Source: Comamonas sp. lk (GTDB taxonomy: Bacteria; Pseudomonadota; Gammaproteobacteria; Burkholderiales; Burkholderiaceae_C). From it: DNA of 64,000 bases. The position numbers were made by a program, and so were the translations under genes. The stretch spans positions 1 to 64,000 of the forward strand of contig CAMBNY010000001.1 in assembly GCA_945869165.1 (NCBI GenBank). Direction: 5' to 3'. The number at the start of each line of letters is the position of its first letter. Within the stretch, counting starts at the first letter, position 1. The notes beneath the pieces were generated by a model. It was not told the origin of the DNA. It ran no database searches and was given only the letters and a program-made list of their open reading frames with translations. Shown here in pieces: positions 9,528-20,993 of this stretch.

Positions 9528-11156
9528 TTAGGCTGTGGGCAAGCTGTAATCTTTCAGCGTTTCGCGCAATTTGACTTTTTGCATTTTTCCGGTCGCACCC
9601 AGCGGGATGGCGTCAATGAAGATGACATCGTCAGGAATCTGCCATTTAGCGGTTTTACCGTCAAAAAACGCCAGTAATTCCTCTCGCGAAACCTCGGTCC
9701 CAGGCTTCTTCACGACCACTACCACCGGCCGCTCGTCCCACTTGGGGTGTTTCATACCAATGCAAGCCGCCATCGCCACTGCGGGGTGCGCCATGGCGAT
9801 GTTTTCCACGTCAATGGAGCTGATCCATTCGCCGCCGGACTTGATCACGTCCTTGCTGCGGTCGGTGATTTGCAAATAGCCGTCGGGGTCTATGGTGGCC
9901 ACGTCCCCGGTGGGGAACCAACCGTTGACCAGCGGCGAGCCGCCCTCACCCTTGAAATATTCGCGGATCACCCAGGGGCCTTTGACCAGCAAGTCGCCGT
10001 AGGCCTTGCCATCCCAGGGCAGTTCATCGCCTTGTTCGTCTACGATCTTCATATCCACGCCATAAATGCCACGGCCTTGTTTAATACGCACGGCCATTTT
10101 TTGGCTGGCGTCCATGTTCACGTGTTTGTTTTTGAGCGTGCAAACCGTGCCCAGCGGTGACATCTCGGTCATGCCCCAAGCGTGCAACACTTCTACGCCG
10201 TAGTCGTCATTGAATGCGGCAATCATGGCTGGCGGACAGGCAGAGCCACCAATCACGGTGCGCTTGAGCGTAGAAAAACGCAAGCCGCCCTGTTGCATAT
10301 GGCCGAGCATCATTTGCCACACGGTGGGCACCCCAGCGGCGAAAGTTACTTTTTCGGACTCAATCAAATCGAAAATGGATTTTCCATCCATGGCCGGGCC
10401 GGGGAAGACCATCTTGGCGCCGGTCATGGCGGCTGAATACGGCAGGCCCCAAGCATTGACATGGAACATGGGCACCACCGGGAGCACGCTGTCACGCGCG
10501 CTCATATTTAAGGCGTCGGGCATGGCGCCAGCCCAAGCGTGCAGGATGGTGGAACGGTGGCTATAGAGGGCGGCCTTGGGGTTGCCCGTGGTGCCGCTGG
10601 TGTAGCACATGCTCGATGCACTGTTTTCGTCAAACTCGGGCCAGGTGTATTTGGATGCTTGACTTCCCATCCAGGCTTCGTAGCTTTGCAGGCCGGGGAT
10701 GCCGCTATCGGCGGGCAGACTGGCCGCATCGCACAAGGCGATGAAATGCTTGATGGTGGTGCAACGCGCATGCACTGCTTTGACGATAGGCAAAAACGTC
10801 ATGTCAAAACATAAAACCTGGTCTTCGGAATGGTTGGCAATCCAGACAATCTGGTCCGGATGCAGGCGCGGATTGAGGGTATGGAGCACGCGCCCCGAGC
10901 CACTGACGCCGAAATACAGCTCCAAATGACGGTAACCATTCCAGGCCAGGGTGGCGACGCGGTCACCAAAGGCTAGCTTCATGGCGTCCAGCGCATTGGC
11001 TACCTGGCGGGAACGCCCGGCTATATCTTTGTAGGTGCAGCGGTGGATGTCCCCCTCCACGCGGCGGGAGACGATTTCCCCTTCCCCATGGTGGCGCTCG
11101 GCAAAATCAATCATGGAAGAAATCAGCAATGGCTGGCTTTGCATCAATCCGAGCAT
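9528..11156 (-). CDS. fatty-acid--CoA ligase (AMP-forming)
   Basis: ANL-superfamily adenylating enzyme that activates a carboxylic acid to its CoA thioester via an acyl-AMP. The P-loop-like motif is [20 protein letters not shown], the A5 region [13 protein letters not shown], the hinge/A8 region [19 protein letters not shown], and the catalytic lysine lies in [15 protein letters not shown]. It resembles medium/long-chain ligases of the AlkK/FadD group. The start at 11156 ([23 protein letters not shown]) is 8 bp from a GGAG site; an ATG two codons earlier is too close to it. It lies on the same strand upstream of the livHMGF genes, across a 216-bp gap with no clear signal, and diverges from selO. 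The exact substrate is unknown. Confidence 0.9.
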   Translation of the reverse strand: MLGLMQSQPLLISSMIDFAERHHGEGEIVSRRVEGDIHRCTYKDIAGRSRQVANALDAMKLAFGDRVATLAWNGYRHLELYFGVSGSGRVLHTLNPRLHPDQIVWIANHSEDQVLCFDMTFLPIVKAVHARCTTIKHFIALCDAASLPADSGIPGLQSYEAWMGSQASKYTWPEFDENSASSMCYTSGTTGNPKAALYSHRSTILHAWAGAMPDALNMSARDSVLPVVPMFHVNAWGLPYSAAMTGAKMVFPGPAMDGKSIFDLIESEKVTFAAGVPTVWQMMLGHMQQGGLRFSTLKRTVIGGSACPPAMIAAFNDDYGVEVLHAWGMTEMSPLGTVCTLKNKHVNMDASQKMAVRIKQGRGIYGVDMKIVDEQGDELPWDGKAYGDLLVKGPWVIREYFKGEGGSPLVNGWFPTGDVATIDPDGYLQITDRSKDVIKSGGEWISSIDVENIAMAHPAVAMAACIGMKHPKWDERPVVVVVKKPGTEVSREELLAFFDGKTAKWQIPDDVIFIDAIPLGATGKMQKVKLRETLKDYSLPTA

Positions 11157-11276
11157 CAACATATCTCCAAAAAAATCCGCCCCAAATGGGCGAGCGCGCA
11201 TATTAACTGCACGGCATAAGAGGGCCGAAAAGCACTTCACTTAAGGCATCCAGCGACTTTCGCGGAAAATACGGGC

Positions 11277-12779
11277 ATGACCGACCCCTTCACCCCTGCG
11301 GCAGTCGCCCCCCCATCCCCCGCCGATCTGGCGCTTGCATCGCTGCCTTGGCAACAGCGTTTTGCCCATTTGGGCCCGGATTTTGTGGCGCCCATCGCGC
11401 CTGCCCCCCTGCCCGAGCCTTATTGGGTTGGGCAAAGCGGCGCCCTAGCCCAATCGCTAGGTCTGCCGCCCGGCTGGGCTACCGCCGTCTCCGCACTGCA
11501 GGCCCTGACCGGCAACCAATTACTCCCCGGCAGCGCCATGCATGCTAGCGTGTACAGCGGCCACCAATTTGGCGTCTGGGCCGGTCAGTTGGGTGACGGG
11601 CGCGCCTGCTTGCTGGGTGAACTGGCCGGGCAAGAAATACAACTCAAAGGCGCAGGCCCCACGCCTTTTTCGCGCCGGGGCGATGGACGCGCGGTATTGC
11701 GCAGCGCGATCCGCGAATTTTTATGTAGCGAAGCCATGCACGGTCTAGGCATCCCCACCACGCGGGCTTTGTGCGTTACCGGCTCGGATGCCACCATCTG
11801 GCGCGAAACTGCGGAGACTGCGGCAGTGGTCACACGGGTTGCGCCCAGCTTTATCCGCTTCGGGCATTTCGAGCATTTCAGCAAGCGAGAACAAATCCCC
11901 CAATTGCAAGCGCTCGCCGACTTTGTGATCGACCATTACTATCCACAATGCCGGGAGGACGCAGGCGCTAATCCTTACTTATCTTTGCTGGGGGAAGTCA
12001 GCCGCAAGACCGCCGAAATGGTGGCGCATTGGCAATCCGTGGGCTTTTGCCATGGCGTTATGAATAGCGACAACATGAGCATCCTGGGCCTGACGCTGGA
12101 CTACGGCCCCTTCCAGTTTTTAGACGCTTTTGCACCCGGCCATATTTGCAACCATTCAGATACGGAAGGGCGCTACGCTTTTTCGGAGCAGCCCAATATG
12201 GCGTACTGGAATCTGTATTGCCTGACCGACGCCTTGATGCCACTGATAGGCGACGAGGACGCGGCTACCGAAGCCGTGGACACGTACCGCGCGCACTTCC
12301 AAGCAGCCAGCCAGTTGTGTCTGGCGAAAAAAATGGGCCTGCACCAAGCCGACCCCCGGCAAAAAGCCCTGACCGATATGCTGCTACCCATGCTGGCGGC
12401 GGACCAGGTGGACTACACGATTTTCTGGCGCCGTCTGAGCCACTGGGCGGCTCGCATGGACGATGAGGACTTCGCCGTCATGGATTTGTTTGTGAATCGC
12501 CAGCAAATGCAAACCTGGCAGTACGCTTTTGAGTCCATGCACAAAGGCATGGGCACGACCGATGTATCAGCCCGTATGCTGCGCGCGAACCCCAAGTTTG
12601 TGTTGCGCAACTATATGGCGCAGGAAGCGATTGCTGCCGCTCAGGCAAAGAACTTTTCGGTGCTGGCGCAATTACAAACCGTGTTGGAAAGCCCGTTTGA
12701 TGAACACCCCGCACAGGAGCGATGGTCTGGCTTTGCCCCGGACTGGGCTGCCGCTATTTCCGTGAGCTGCAGTTCCTGA
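11277..12779 (+). CDS. selO: protein adenylyltransferase SelO (YdiU family)
   Basis: A 500-residue pseudokinase-fold enzyme that AMPylates proteins and is linked to redox homeostasis. Diagnostic segments are [57 protein letters not shown] and the metal/nucleotide-binding stretch [21 protein letters not shown]. The C terminus ends VSCSS, the conserved cysteine position that is selenocysteine in eukaryotic homologues. The next gene, msrB, also handles oxidative damage. A 7-bp stem (AGCTGCA/TGCAGCT) straddles the stop codon but has no T-run, so it is unlikely to terminate transcription. Confidence 0.95.
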   Translation: MTDPFTPAAVAPPSPADLALASLPWQQRFAHLGPDFVAPIAPAPLPEPYWVGQSGALAQSLGLPPGWATAVSALQALTGNQLLPGSAMHASVYSGHQFGVWAGQLGDGRACLLGELAGQEIQLKGAGPTPFSRRGDGRAVLRSAIREFLCSEAMHGLGIPTTRALCVTGSDATIWRETAETAAVVTRVAPSFIRFGHFEHFSKREQIPQLQALADFVIDHYYPQCREDAGANPYLSLLGEVSRKTAEMVAHWQSVGFCHGVMNSDNMSILGLTLDYGPFQFLDAFAPGHICNHSDTEGRYAFSEQPNMAYWNLYCLTDALMPLIGDEDAATEAVDTYRAHFQAASQLCLAKKMGLHQADPRQKALTDMLLPMLAADQVDYTIFWRRLSHWAARMDDEDFAVMDLFVNRQQMQTWQYAFESMHKGMGTTDVSARMLRANPKFVLRNYMAQEAIAAAQAKNFSVLAQLQTVLESPFDEHPAQERWSGFAPDWAAAISVSCSS

Positions 12780-12816
12780 TGCAGCTACGCTTGACCCGCA
12801 TTACCAAGGTATTTTT

Positions 12817-13218
12817 ATGATCCACAAAACCGACGACGAATGGCGCGCTTTGCTAAGCGCCAAAGGCGCCGAGCCCTTGGCCTTTGCCGTGACGCGCCAA
12901 GAGTCCACCGAGCGCGCCTTCACGGGCCGCTGGGCGGACAACCACCAAAAAGGCATTTACAGCTGCATTTGCTGTGGCAAAGCGCTTTTTTCCTCTGAAA
13001 CGAAATACGAATCAGGCAGCGGTTGGCCCAGCTATTTCCAGCCCTTAAGCCCCGACGCGGTAGGCACCAAAGAAGACGGCATGTTGTGGATGAAACGCAC
13101 CGAAGTGCATTGCGCCGATTGCCACGCCCACCTGGGCCATGTGTTTAACGACGGACCGGCACCTACCGGGCTGCGCTACTGCATGAACTCGGCTTCACTG
13201 GACTTCACACCCGAATGA
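12817..13218 (+). CDS. msrB: peptide-methionine (R)-S-oxide reductase
   Basis: A 133-residue reductase that repairs methionine-R-sulfoxide in proteins. It has both zinc CxxC pairs (CICC near residue 48 and CADC near residue 95), the substrate loop [11 protein letters not shown], and the catalytic cysteine in [11 protein letters not shown]. Full length for a free-standing MsrB. Its stop overlaps the start of yciB (ATGA), and selO is 37 bp upstream, so it is probably transcribed as part of selO-msrB-yciB-bolA. Confidence 0.96.
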   Translation: MIHKTDDEWRALLSAKGAEPLAFAVTRQESTERAFTGRWADNHQKGIYSCICCGKALFSSETKYESGSGWPSYFQPLSPDAVGTKEDGMLWMKRTEVHCADCHAHLGHVFNDGPAPTGLRYCMNSASLDFTPE

Positions 13219-13793
13219 AAACCCTATTTGACCTGTTTCCGGTGCTGCTGTTTTTCGGCGCCTACAAGCTTTATGATATTTACGTGGCCACCGCCGTGAT
13301 GATGGCGGCAACGGTACTCCAATCGGCTTATACCTTCTGGCGTGAACGCAGCCTGCCTTTGATGCAAAAAGTCACGCTGATTATGGTGCTGGGTTTTGGT
13401 GCGGTCACTTTAGGCTTGCACGACGAGCGTTTTATCAAATGGAAACCAACGGTTTTCTACACCTGCCTGGCGGTAGGGCTGGCGATTGCGGTTTGGGCTT
13501 TGCGTAAGAACTTTTTGCGTGCTTTGCTAGGCAGCCAGCTGGAGCTACCCGATACGATCTGGCAGCGTCTAAACGTGGCTTGGATTGCCTATTGCGCTTT
13601 CATGGCGGCACTTAACGCCTATGTGGTTGTGAACTACAGCACCGAAGAATGGGTCAACTTCAAACTGTGGGGCTACGTCTTCCCATTAGTCTTCATCATC
13701 GGCCAAGGTTTGTATATTGCGCCACACATGAAGTTGGTAGAAGAGCCCGAGCAGGCGCCGCTGTCGCCGGATGACGCGGGGAATAAGCCATGA
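13215..13793 (+). CDS. yciB: inner-membrane septation protein YciB (IspZ)
   Basis: A 192-residue protein with about five hydrophobic helices, starting [30 protein letters not shown], the typical N terminus of the YciB/intracellular septation protein A family. The [23 protein letters not shown] segment near the C terminus is also conserved. Family members are linked to septation and envelope maintenance. Both ends overlap neighbours as ATGA: the msrB stop and the bolA start. The conserved yciB-bolA-parvulin order supports the assignment. Confidence 0.94.
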   Translation: MKTLFDLFPVLLFFGAYKLYDIYVATAVMMAATVLQSAYTFWRERSLPLMQKVTLIMVLGFGAVTLGLHDERFIKWKPTVFYTCLAVGLAIAVWALRKNFLRALLGSQLELPDTIWQRLNVAWIAYCAFMAALNAYVVVNYSTEEWVNFKLWGYVFPLVFIIGQGLYIAPHMKLVEEPEQAPLSPDDAGNKP

Positions 13794-14071
13794 ACCAAGC
13801 ATTGCAGATCACCGCGCACAACCTAGAGTCCCGCCTTCGCGAGCGCTTGCAACCCTTGCGGCTAACCGTAATCGACGAAAGCCACCAGCACGCAGGCCAC
13901 ATCGGGGCCAACGACAGCGGCTTTGGCACGCACTTTCGGGTGCGCATTGCATCACCTTTATTTACCGGCAAAACACGGGTCGCCTGCCACCGTCTTGTGT
14001 ATGATGCCGCGCAGGATTTCATCGACCAGGGCTTGCATGCCCTGGCCATCGAGATCGATACCGCAAGCTGA
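13790..14071 (+). CDS. BolA family protein
   Basis: A 93-residue BolA-fold protein. The family core is visible as [41 protein letters not shown] and the [28 protein letters not shown] segment with its invariant His. BolA proteins act with monothiol glutaredoxins in Fe-S cluster and redox handling, or as morphology/stress regulators. It overlaps yciB and precedes the PpiC-type foldase, an order common in betaproteobacteria. Confidence 0.93.
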   Translation: MNQALQITAHNLESRLRERLQPLRLTVIDESHQHAGHIGANDSGFGTHFRVRIASPLFTGKTRVACHRLVYDAAQDFIDQGLHALAIEIDTAS

Positions 14072-14164
14072 CTCCAGCCATCCAACACCTTTTCCAAGTA
14101 CCCGCCTTTTTCCTAAACAGCGACAATACACGCTTAGTTTTTCCCTAGCCCACAAGGATCTCGA

Positions 14165-14947
14165 ATGAAATTTCAAGTTTGGACCGCTACGGCGGCAGCC
14201 CTCCTGGCCCTGGTTGCCGCCCCCACCCTGGCGCAAAACATTGCCCTCGTTAACGGCAAACCAGTGCCCACCGCCCGCGTGGAAGCCCTGGCCCAGCAAG
14301 TAGCCCGCTCCGGCCGCCCTGTCACGCCGGACATGCAAGGCCAGCTCAAAGAAGAAGTCATCGCCCGCGAAGTATTTAGCCAAGCCGCGCAAGCCATGGG
14401 CTTGGACGCTTCTGACGAATTCAAAGCCCAGATGGAGGAAGTGAAGCAATCCATCCTGATCCGCGCCCTGTTCGCTGCCCACCAGGCCAAAAACCCTGTC
14501 AGCGAAGCCGACATGAAGGCCGAATACGACCGCTACGTAGCAATGAACGCCGGTAAAGAATACAAAGCCCGCCACATTCTGGTGGAAAAAGAAGACCAGG
14601 CGAAGGTCTTGCTGTCGCAGTTGAAAAAAGGCGCTAAATTTGAAGAATTGGCGAAAAAATCATCCAAAGACCCAGGCTCTGGTGCCAAGGGCGGCGAACT
14701 CGACTGGGCCAACCCCGCCAGCTACGTGAAAGAGTTTGCCGATGCCTTAGCGGCCCTGGGCAAAGGAAAGACCACAGAAGCCCCGGTGAAAAGCCAATTC
14801 GGATTTCACATCATTCGCCTCGATGACGTGCGCGAAGCCACTATGCCAAAGTTTGATGAAGTCAAACCCCAAATCTCGCAACACCTGACCCAGCAAAGCC
14901 TGGCCAAGTACCAGGAAGAACTGCGAAGCAAAGCCAAGATTGAGTAA
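14165..14947 (+). CDS. periplasmic peptidyl-prolyl isomerase, parvulin type
   Basis: A 260-residue protein beginning with a signal peptide (MKFQVWTATAAALLALVAAPTLAQ, cleavage after TLAQ or nearby). Residues of about 35-120 form an N-terminal helical SurA/PrsA-like chaperone part. The parvulin domain follows from about residue 138, with YKARHILVEKEDQAKVLL, GSGAKGGELDW and the C-terminal SQFGFHIIRLDDVRE. It should assist folding of exported and outer-membrane proteins. An AAGGATCTCG ribosome site precedes the ATG. A strong terminator follows immediately. Confidence 0.94.
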   Translation: MKFQVWTATAAALLALVAAPTLAQNIALVNGKPVPTARVEALAQQVARSGRPVTPDMQGQLKEEVIAREVFSQAAQAMGLDASDEFKAQMEEVKQSILIRALFAAHQAKNPVSEADMKAEYDRYVAMNAGKEYKARHILVEKEDQAKVLLSQLKKGAKFEELAKKSSKDPGSGAKGGELDWANPASYVKEFADALAALGKGKTTEAPVKSQFGFHIIRLDDVREATMPKFDEVKPQISQHLTQQSLAKYQEELRSKAKIE

Positions 14948-14971
14948 ACGGCTTTACAAGCCCTCATAAAC

Positions 14972-14996
14972 AACGCGGCATAGGCCGCGTTTTTTT
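14972..14996 (+). terminator. rho-independent terminator after parvulin gene
   Basis: Perfect 8-bp stem AACGCGGC/GCCGCGTT with a 4-base loop, followed by a run of seven T residues, 25 bp after the stop codon. It would end the selO-to-parvulin transcription unit. Confidence 0.9.
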
Positions 14997-15062
14997 ATGC
15001 ACGCTGCTTGCGCGAGCTGCGGTATCGTGACTTGTTTCAATTTGGATTGCAGGCCTGATGGT

Positions 15063-15797
15063 TCAAGCCCGCTGCCACAACCACAGCGCGCCCAGCATCA
15101 CAGGCTGGTGGAGCATGTAGTAGCTCAGGCTCCAGCGGCCCAAAAAGGCCAAAGGTCGCAGCGCAGAGACTTCGGCTTGGTACATAGCATGCGCGGTAGG
15201 TCGGTTTAAGACCCAATGCATCGCGGCCATGCCCCACAGCATTACGCCTAGCCAGGGGACTAAGGGTACATAGTCTTCGGTAATCGGCTTGGTGTTGATC
15301 AGGCCCAACCAGTTAAGTGACTTGTCGTTGAGCGCGTTGTCCCACCAGCCGACGTTCATCGCCCAGGGCGCCAGCCATTGCAGAGCTATTAGTGCGCCGC
15401 CCGGCAGCCACAACCAAGGCCCACGCGGCCCCACAAATCGAGTGATAAGCAACATCACCGCCATGCCGTGCAATACACCAAAGTAAATAAAGCTGCGCGG
15501 AAACATTAGGTACGAACCTGCGCTCACCAATAAAGCGCATCCTGCAATGTGCAGCCAGCGGTAGCCAAAGCGCCGCCAGCTTTGCGCTTGCGCCAATGCA
15601 ATGGCTTGGCCCGCGCCCGCACAGAGCAAAAACAGGCTGAGGATGCAGGTGCGCTGCAAAGTCCAGCACGGGTCTTGGTAAAAATTGGCTAGCAGCAAAC
15701 CGGCGTTGGACAAGTCAAAGCAAAAATGAAATACCGTCATCCACACCATGGCAAAGCCGCGCAACGCGTCCACACATTGATAACGCGCAGTATGCAT
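15063..15797 (-). CDS. DUF1624 / heparan-alpha-glucosaminide acetyltransferase-like membrane protein
   Basis: A 244-residue polytopic membrane protein. The N terminus RYQCVDALRGFAMVWMTVFHFCFDLSN is the hallmark of the DUF1624 (HGSNAT catalytic domain-like) group of the acyltransferase superfamily, with DALRGFAM and the FHFCFDL motif intact. About seven hydrophobic segments follow, ending in GRWSLSYYMLHQPVMLGALWLW, where the Tyr/His/Gln pattern is also typical. Likely transfers an acyl group to a sugar or glycan at the inner membrane, but the acceptor is unknown. It stands alone between purL and the convergent parvulin gene. Confidence 0.85.
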   Translation of the reverse strand: MHTARYQCVDALRGFAMVWMTVFHFCFDLSNAGLLLANFYQDPCWTLQRTCILSLFLLCAGAGQAIALAQAQSWRRFGYRWLHIAGCALLVSAGSYLMFPRSFIYFGVLHGMAVMLLITRFVGPRGPWLWLPGGALIALQWLAPWAMNVGWWDNALNDKSLNWLGLINTKPITEDYVPLVPWLGVMLWGMAAMHWVLNRPTAHAMYQAEVSALRPLAFLGRWSLSYYMLHQPVMLGALWLWQRA

Positions 15798-15876
15798 GGC
15801 GCTATGCCTTATTTAAGCGGGCACTGGCCGCGCATTCCTGCGCGCCAAACCACGGCAAACAAGCTGGTATGAAGCG

Positions 15877-18800
15877 TCAGCCCAGCCATTGGCGTGCGTT
15901 GTGCCACAAATGCATCCAGGGGCTGCGCGCGCTGATGTCCAGCGCGGTCCAGCTGCTTTGGACATTGCGAAAGACGCGCTCGGGGTGCGGCATCATGGCG
16001 GTGAAGCGACCGTCCGCAGTTGTGACCGCAGTCAAGCCTGCGGGGCTGCCATTGGGATTGAAAGGATAGGCTTCGGTGCCCTGCCCCGCGTTATCGACAA
16101 AGCGCATGGCGCGTAGCGCTTTAGTGGCATCACCCCGCTGGGAAAAGTTGGCGAAACCTTCGCCGTGGGCAACGGCGATAGGCAAACGCGCACCCGCCAT
16201 GCCTTGGAAAAACAGCGAGGGCGAGTCCAGCACTTCCACCATAGACAGGCGTGCTTCAAAACGTTCGCTTTGGTTGGTGCTAAAGCGCGGCCAGTGGGCT
16301 GCGCCGGGGATGATGTCGGCCAGCTCGGCAAACATTTGGCAGCCGTTGCACACGCCCAATCCAAAAGTATCTTGCCGCGCGAAAAATGCGCTGAACTGGT
16401 CCGCAAGGCGGTTGTTGAAAGTAATCGAACGCGCCCAGCCAATACCTGCTCCCAAGGTGTCGCCGTAGCTGAATCCGCCACAGGCCACCAGCCCCGCAAA
16501 GTCGCGCAGATCGGCGCGGCCGGTTTGTAAGTCGCTCATGTGCACGTCAAAGGCGTCAAAGCCGGCCTCGGTAAACGCGTAGGCCATTTCAATGTGCGAA
16601 TTCACGCCCTGCTCGCGTAGCACCGCCACGCGCGGCTTGCGCGACAGCAGGGCGGGTGCCGTGGGCACGGGCTCGGGGGACAGTCCCGGCGGTAACACCA
16701 CGTGCATGCCAGGATCGCTTGGTGCGCAAAAAGATGCATGTTCGGCATCGGCGCATGCTGGGTTGTCGCGCAAGCGGCAAATTTTCCAGCTCACGCTGTC
16801 CCAGACCTGGGCCAGATCGTGCAAAGGCGCAGTAAAAACTGCCTTGGCGTCACGCCAAATTTCTAAGGTCGGCGCATCAGCGCCCTGGGCCGGGCGCGTC
16901 TTGCCAATGACATGGCTGTGCTTGGACAGGCCATGGGTGCGCAGCACCGCCATCACTGCGTCGCGGTCCGCAGCACGCACTTGCAAGACCACGCCTAGTT
17001 CTTCGTTAAACAGCGCTTTAAGCGTTAGCTCTTCACGGAGCGCGCCCACCTGGTTTGCCCAGTTTTTGCTGTCGCCCACGTCCATGCGGCTGTCGCTCAC
17101 GCCGTCGCCTTCGATGACCAGCATGTCCACATTCAGCGCCACGCCCACGCGGCCCGCAAACGCCATCTCGGCCACGCAGGCCAGCAAGCCGCCGTCGCTG
17201 CGGTCGTGGTAGGCCAGTATTTTTTGCTCAGCGCGCAGTGCGTTAACCGCCTGTACCAGGGCAACCAAATCGTGCGCATCGTCCAGGTCCGGCACCTGAT
17301 GGCCCATCTGTTCCATAGTCTGCGCCAGGATGCCAGCACCCATGCGGTTTTTACCGCGCCCCAGGTCGATCAGTACCAGCAGCGCATCGTCCACCGGCTG
17401 CAATTGCGGCGTCAGCGTGGGCCGCACATCGGCGATGCTGGCAAAGGCCGAAACAATCAGCGACACCGGCGAGCTGACTTTCTTCGCGATGCCATCTTCG
17501 TCCTTCCATTGCGTGCGCATGGACAGCGAATCTTTACCTACCGGAATCGAGATGCCTAGTGCGGGGCACAGTTCCATACCTACAGCCTGCACCGTGACAT
17601 AAAGCGCCGCATCTTCACCGGCATCACCGCAGGCGGCCATCCAGTTGGCAGACAGTTTGACGCGCGGCAGTTCAATGGGTGCGGCCAGCAAATTAGTAAT
17701 CGCCTCGGCAATCGCCATGCGGCCCGAAGCCGGGGCGTCGATCACCGCCAGCGGCGTGCGCTCGCCCATGGACATGGCTTCGCCGGCAAAGCCTTTGAAG
17801 TCGGCCAACGTCACCGCGCAATCGGCCACCGGCACCTGCCAGGGCCCAACCATTTGGTCGCGGTGGCTCAATCCGCCCACGGTGCGGTCGCCAATCGTCA
17901 CCAAAAACCGCTTGGAAGCCACCGTGGGGTGCGACAACACCGCCGTCACGGCGCTTTGCAAAGTGGCGCCGCTTAAGTCCAAAGGCGCAAAGTCGCGGCG
18001 CAGGGTTTGCACATCGCGGTGCATCTTGGGCGGCTTGCCCAGCAACACGTCCATCGGCATATCCACCGGCGACGGAGCACCTGCATCGGCCACGACGAGC
18101 TGGCGGTCTTCGGTCGCCACGCCCACCACCGCAAATGGGCAGCGCTCGCGCTCGCAAACAGCAGTAAACAGGGGCAAGGAATCAGGGGCAATCGCCATGA
18201 CATAGCGCTCCTGGCTTTCATTGCACCAAATTTCTTTGGGTGCCATGCCCGACTCTTCTAGCGGCACAGCGCGTAAATTGAAGCGGGCGCCCCGGCCCGC
18301 ATCATTGCTGAGCTCGGGAAAGGCATTGGACAGGCCTCCAGCACCCACATCGTGGATCGCCAATATCGGGTTGGCATCCGCGCCCATCAACCAACATTGG
18401 TTGATGACCTCTTGCGCACGGCGCTGGATTTCGGGATTGCCGCGCTGCACGGAATCAAAGTCCAGCTCTGCCGCATTGGCGCCCGTCGCCATGGAACTGG
18501 CGGCACTGCCGCCCATGCCGATACGCATGCCGGGCCCGCCTAGTTGCACGAGCAAGCTGCCAGCAGGGAATAATTCTTTATGCGTTTGGGCTGCATCGAT
18601 CACGCCCAGGCCCCCGGCGATCATGATGGGCTTGTGGTAACCGCGCTGCACCGTGTCTTGGGCGCTTTGGGCGCTTTGTTCGAACTCGCGGAAATAACCC
18701 AGCAAATTGGGGCGCCCAAATTCATTGTTAAACGCGGCTCCGCCTAAAGGACCTTCGATCATGATTTGCAATGGGCTGGCGATATGCGCCGGTTTGCCAT

Positions 18801-19887
18801 AGCCGCCCTGCCCGTCCCAGCGCAAGGTGGATACGGTAAACCCGCTAAGCCCAGCTTTGGGCTTGGAGCCGCGCCCGGTGGCGCCCTCGTCGCGGATCTC
18901 GCCGCCCGCGCCGGTAGAGGCGCCGGGGAATGGCGAAATAGCCGTCGGGTGGTTGTGCGTTTCTACCTTCATAAGTATGTGTTGCAAGGCCTCGGTTTTG
19001 ATGTACGGCGGCGACTGCTGTGCGCCCTGGGCTGAGGCTGGCCGGGGTGCAAAGCGCTCGATGGCAGCACCTTCCATCACCGAGGCATTGTCCGAGTAGG
19101 CCACCAACATATGCTGCGGATGCGTCTTGTGCGTATGGCGGATCATGCCGAACATGCTGCTGGCCTGCGCCACACCATCGATGCTGAAATCGGCGTTGAA
19201 AATTTTGTGGCGGCAGTGCTCGCTATTGGCCTGCGCAAACATCATGAGTTCCACATCCGTGGGGTTGCGATGCAATCGGACAAAGGCTTGGTGCAGGTAG
19301 TCGATTTCGTCCTCGGCCAGGGCCAGGCCAAATTGCACATTGGCCTGCACCAAAGCAGCACGCCCGCCGCCCAACACATCGCAATAGTCCATGGGCGTGG
19401 CTGCTAAGGCTTGGAATAAGCGCGCGACCTGGGCACGCTCGCGCCATATGCTTTCGGTCATGCGGTCCTGCAGGCAGGCGGCGACAGCTTGTAATTGCGC
19501 TTCGTTCAAGCTGCCCGATTGACCGAGCCAGGATTTGACATGTACGCGGTATTCGACCGCGCGCTCAATACGACGAACGGGGAAACCACAGTTGTGGGCA
19601 ATGTCGGTGGCTTTGGACGCCCAGGGCGACAAGGTGCCCAGCCGGGGCGACACCAGCAAGACCTCGCCGCCTGGCCGCTTGGACGCGGGTTCGCCATAGG
19701 TCAGCAAGGCGCCTAAGCGCTCTTGCAGGGCGGGTTCGGGCGCGCTATCGGTGGCCACCCAATGGACATAACGGGCGTCAATCGCGCTGATTTTGTTGTG
19801 AACTTGCTGTAATTGCGCCAGTAATTGCTGGCTGCGAAAAGGGCTAAGGGCGTTGCCGCCTTCGAATGTGCTGGTGTGGAGCGTCAC
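15877..19887 (-). CDS. purL: phosphoribosylformylglycinamidine synthase (large type)
   Basis: A 1336-residue single-chain FGAM synthase: FGAR + glutamine + ATP to FGAM in purine synthesis. The ATP-binding/synthase half shows [53 protein letters not shown] and a second AIR-synthase-type repeat. The C-terminal glutaminase domain has [18 protein letters not shown] with the nucleophilic Cys and the final PHPERVFR. The GTG at 19887 (reading [17 protein letters not shown] after the start) is chosen from the conserved family N terminus; an in-frame TTG lies ten codons upstream. No truncation or internal stop is seen. Confidence 0.95.
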   Translation of the reverse strand: MTLHTSTFEGGNALSPFRSQQLLAQLQQVHNKISAIDARYVHWVATDSAPEPALQERLGALLTYGEPASKRPGGEVLLVSPRLGTLSPWASKATDIAHNCGFPVRRIERAVEYRVHVKSWLGQSGSLNEAQLQAVAACLQDRMTESIWRERAQVARLFQALAATPMDYCDVLGGGRAALVQANVQFGLALAEDEIDYLHQAFVRLHRNPTDVELMMFAQANSEHCRHKIFNADFSIDGVAQASSMFGMIRHTHKTHPQHMLVAYSDNASVMEGAAIERFAPRPASAQGAQQSPPYIKTEALQHILMKVETHNHPTAISPFPGASTGAGGEIRDEGATGRGSKPKAGLSGFTVSTLRWDGQGGYGKPAHIASPLQIMIEGPLGGAAFNNEFGRPNLLGYFREFEQSAQSAQDTVQRGYHKPIMIAGGLGVIDAAQTHKELFPAGSLLVQLGGPGMRIGMGGSAASSMATGANAAELDFDSVQRGNPEIQRRAQEVINQCWLMGADANPILAIHDVGAGGLSNAFPELSNDAGRGARFNLRAVPLEESGMAPKEIWCNESQERYVMAIAPDSLPLFTAVCERERCPFAVVGVATEDRQLVVADAGAPSPVDMPMDVLLGKPPKMHRDVQTLRRDFAPLDLSGATLQSAVTAVLSHPTVASKRFLVTIGDRTVGGLSHRDQMVGPWQVPVADCAVTLADFKGFAGEAMSMGERTPLAVIDAPASGRMAIAEAITNLLAAPIELPRVKLSANWMAACGDAGEDAALYVTVQAVGMELCPALGISIPVGKDSLSMRTQWKDEDGIAKKVSSPVSLIVSAFASIADVRPTLTPQLQPVDDALLVLIDLGRGKNRMGAGILAQTMEQMGHQVPDLDDAHDLVALVQAVNALRAEQKILAYHDRSDGGLLACVAEMAFAGRVGVALNVDMLVIEGDGVSDSRMDVGDSKNWANQVGALREELTLKALFNEELGVVLQVRAADRDAVMAVLRTHGLSKHSHVIGKTRPAQGADAPTLEIWRDAKAVFTAPLHDLAQVWDSVSWKICRLRDNPACADAEHASFCAPSDPGMHVVLPPGLSPEPVPTAPALLSRKPRVAVLREQGVNSHIEMAYAFTEAGFDAFDVHMSDLQTGRADLRDFAGLVACGGFSYGDTLGAGIGWARSITFNNRLADQFSAFFARQDTFGLGVCNGCQMFAELADIIPGAAHWPRFSTNQSERFEARLSMVEVLDSPSLFFQGMAGARLPIAVAHGEGFANFSQRGDATKALRAMRFVDNAGQGTEAYPFNPNGSPAGLTAVTTADGRFTAMMPHPERVFRNVQSSWTALDISARSPWMHLWHNARQWLG

Positions 19888-20064
19888 GGTGCAAGGCCGG
19901 CTGGAGGGAATAGGCAATTTTAACGGGGCCTCCTCCCTGCTCCCTGCTCAGGGCGGCTGGAGAAACGTCGAACCGGACGCCGCCACAGGCGAGATACCTG
20001 CCGGCGCGCAATGCGAACCTACAATCTTTTGAACTAAACCGGGCCGATTCAGGGAGGAAAAGCC

Positions 20065-20931
20065 ATGCGCATTAGCAAATTTTCGGCGCATTACGCCGCG
20101 CTTATTTTTACGCTGGCATGGGCACTGCTGCTCAGTGCTTGCGCCAGCATGCCGCAGGGCAAACCTGACCAAGGCACCCCAGTCGCGAGTTTGCAAGCGC
20201 AACTGGACCAAGCCCAAGAGGCGCTTGCGAAAACCGCCGGGTCCGAGCGCACACTGGTATTCGTGGGCGCCGCACTGAACTCTCAGTCCACGGCTTTTCA
20301 AAGCGATGTTCTGGCCGTGCAAAAACGCCTGGTCGGATTTGACATGCCCATGCAAAGTCTCATTGTGAGCAATCCGCCTGCAGACCTGGCGGCCCGTTTC
20401 CCAGCGGCCACGCAGCAAAACTTGAGCGAAGTTTTCTCACGGGTAGGTGCCTGGTCCGACAAATATCCGATCACGGTGGTCGTGCTGATGAGCAGCCACG
20501 GCAACTTGGACCAACTGGCAATTGAGATCGCCGGTCAGGCCTATCCACCTATCCGATCTGCGACCTTAAACGCCTGGTTGCGCCGCATCAATCCAGCTAC
20601 GCCCACCGTGGTACTTTTATCCGCTTGCTATTCAGGCTCTTTTGTACCCGCGCTGGCCGATGGCTACCGGATGCTGCTCACAGCCAGCGCGGCCGACCGC
20701 AGCTCCTTCGGATGCAGCCCAAAATCAACCAACACCTGGTTCATCGAAAGCCTATTGGAGCAAGGCTTAAAGCCGGAGCTTAGTTGGAGCGAAGCCTTTG
20801 AACGCACATCCCAGCGCGTCGCGGCGAAGGAACAAGCATTGAAGCTCCTCCCTTCGCTACCGCAGGCCAGCATTCCAAAAGCTTGGGCAAATGCCCCGCT
20901 GGCCGACTGGCTGCGTGGCATCAAACCCTAG
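20065..20931 (+). CDS. peptidase C13 family (caspase-fold) lipoprotein
   Basis: A 288-residue protein with a lipoprotein signal: hydrophobic helix then lipobox LLSAC, making Cys26 the lipidated residue. The body matches the C13/legumain-like group of clan CD peptidases: the catalytic His is in LMSSHGN (about His145) and the catalytic Cys in [14 protein letters not shown] (about Cys188), followed by [14 protein letters not shown], which is typical of the bacterial members. A strong ribosome site (AGGGAGGAAAAGCC) precedes the ATG. It would be anchored in the envelope and face the periplasm. Substrate and role are unknown. It diverges from purL across a 177-bp gap and precedes ilvD. Confidence 0.85.
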   Translation: MRISKFSAHYAALIFTLAWALLLSACASMPQGKPDQGTPVASLQAQLDQAQEALAKTAGSERTLVFVGAALNSQSTAFQSDVLAVQKRLVGFDMPMQSLIVSNPPADLAARFPAATQQNLSEVFSRVGAWSDKYPITVVVLMSSHGNLDQLAIEIAGQAYPPIRSATLNAWLRRINPATPTVVLLSACYSGSFVPALADGYRMLLTASAADRSSFGCSPKSTNTWFIESLLEQGLKPELSWSEAFERTSQRVAAKEQALKLLPSLPQASIPKAWANAPLADWLRGIKP

Positions 20932-20993
20932 CTGCGGCCCGGCTGGCGGAGCGCCAAGTAAACTGGGGTTTTCAACGCTTTGCCAACCGTGCC

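Noticed and set aside
12765-12786. Stem-loop at the end of selO as a terminator
   Set aside because: The 7-bp stem overlaps the stop codon and is not followed by a T-run; msrB follows closely on the same strand.
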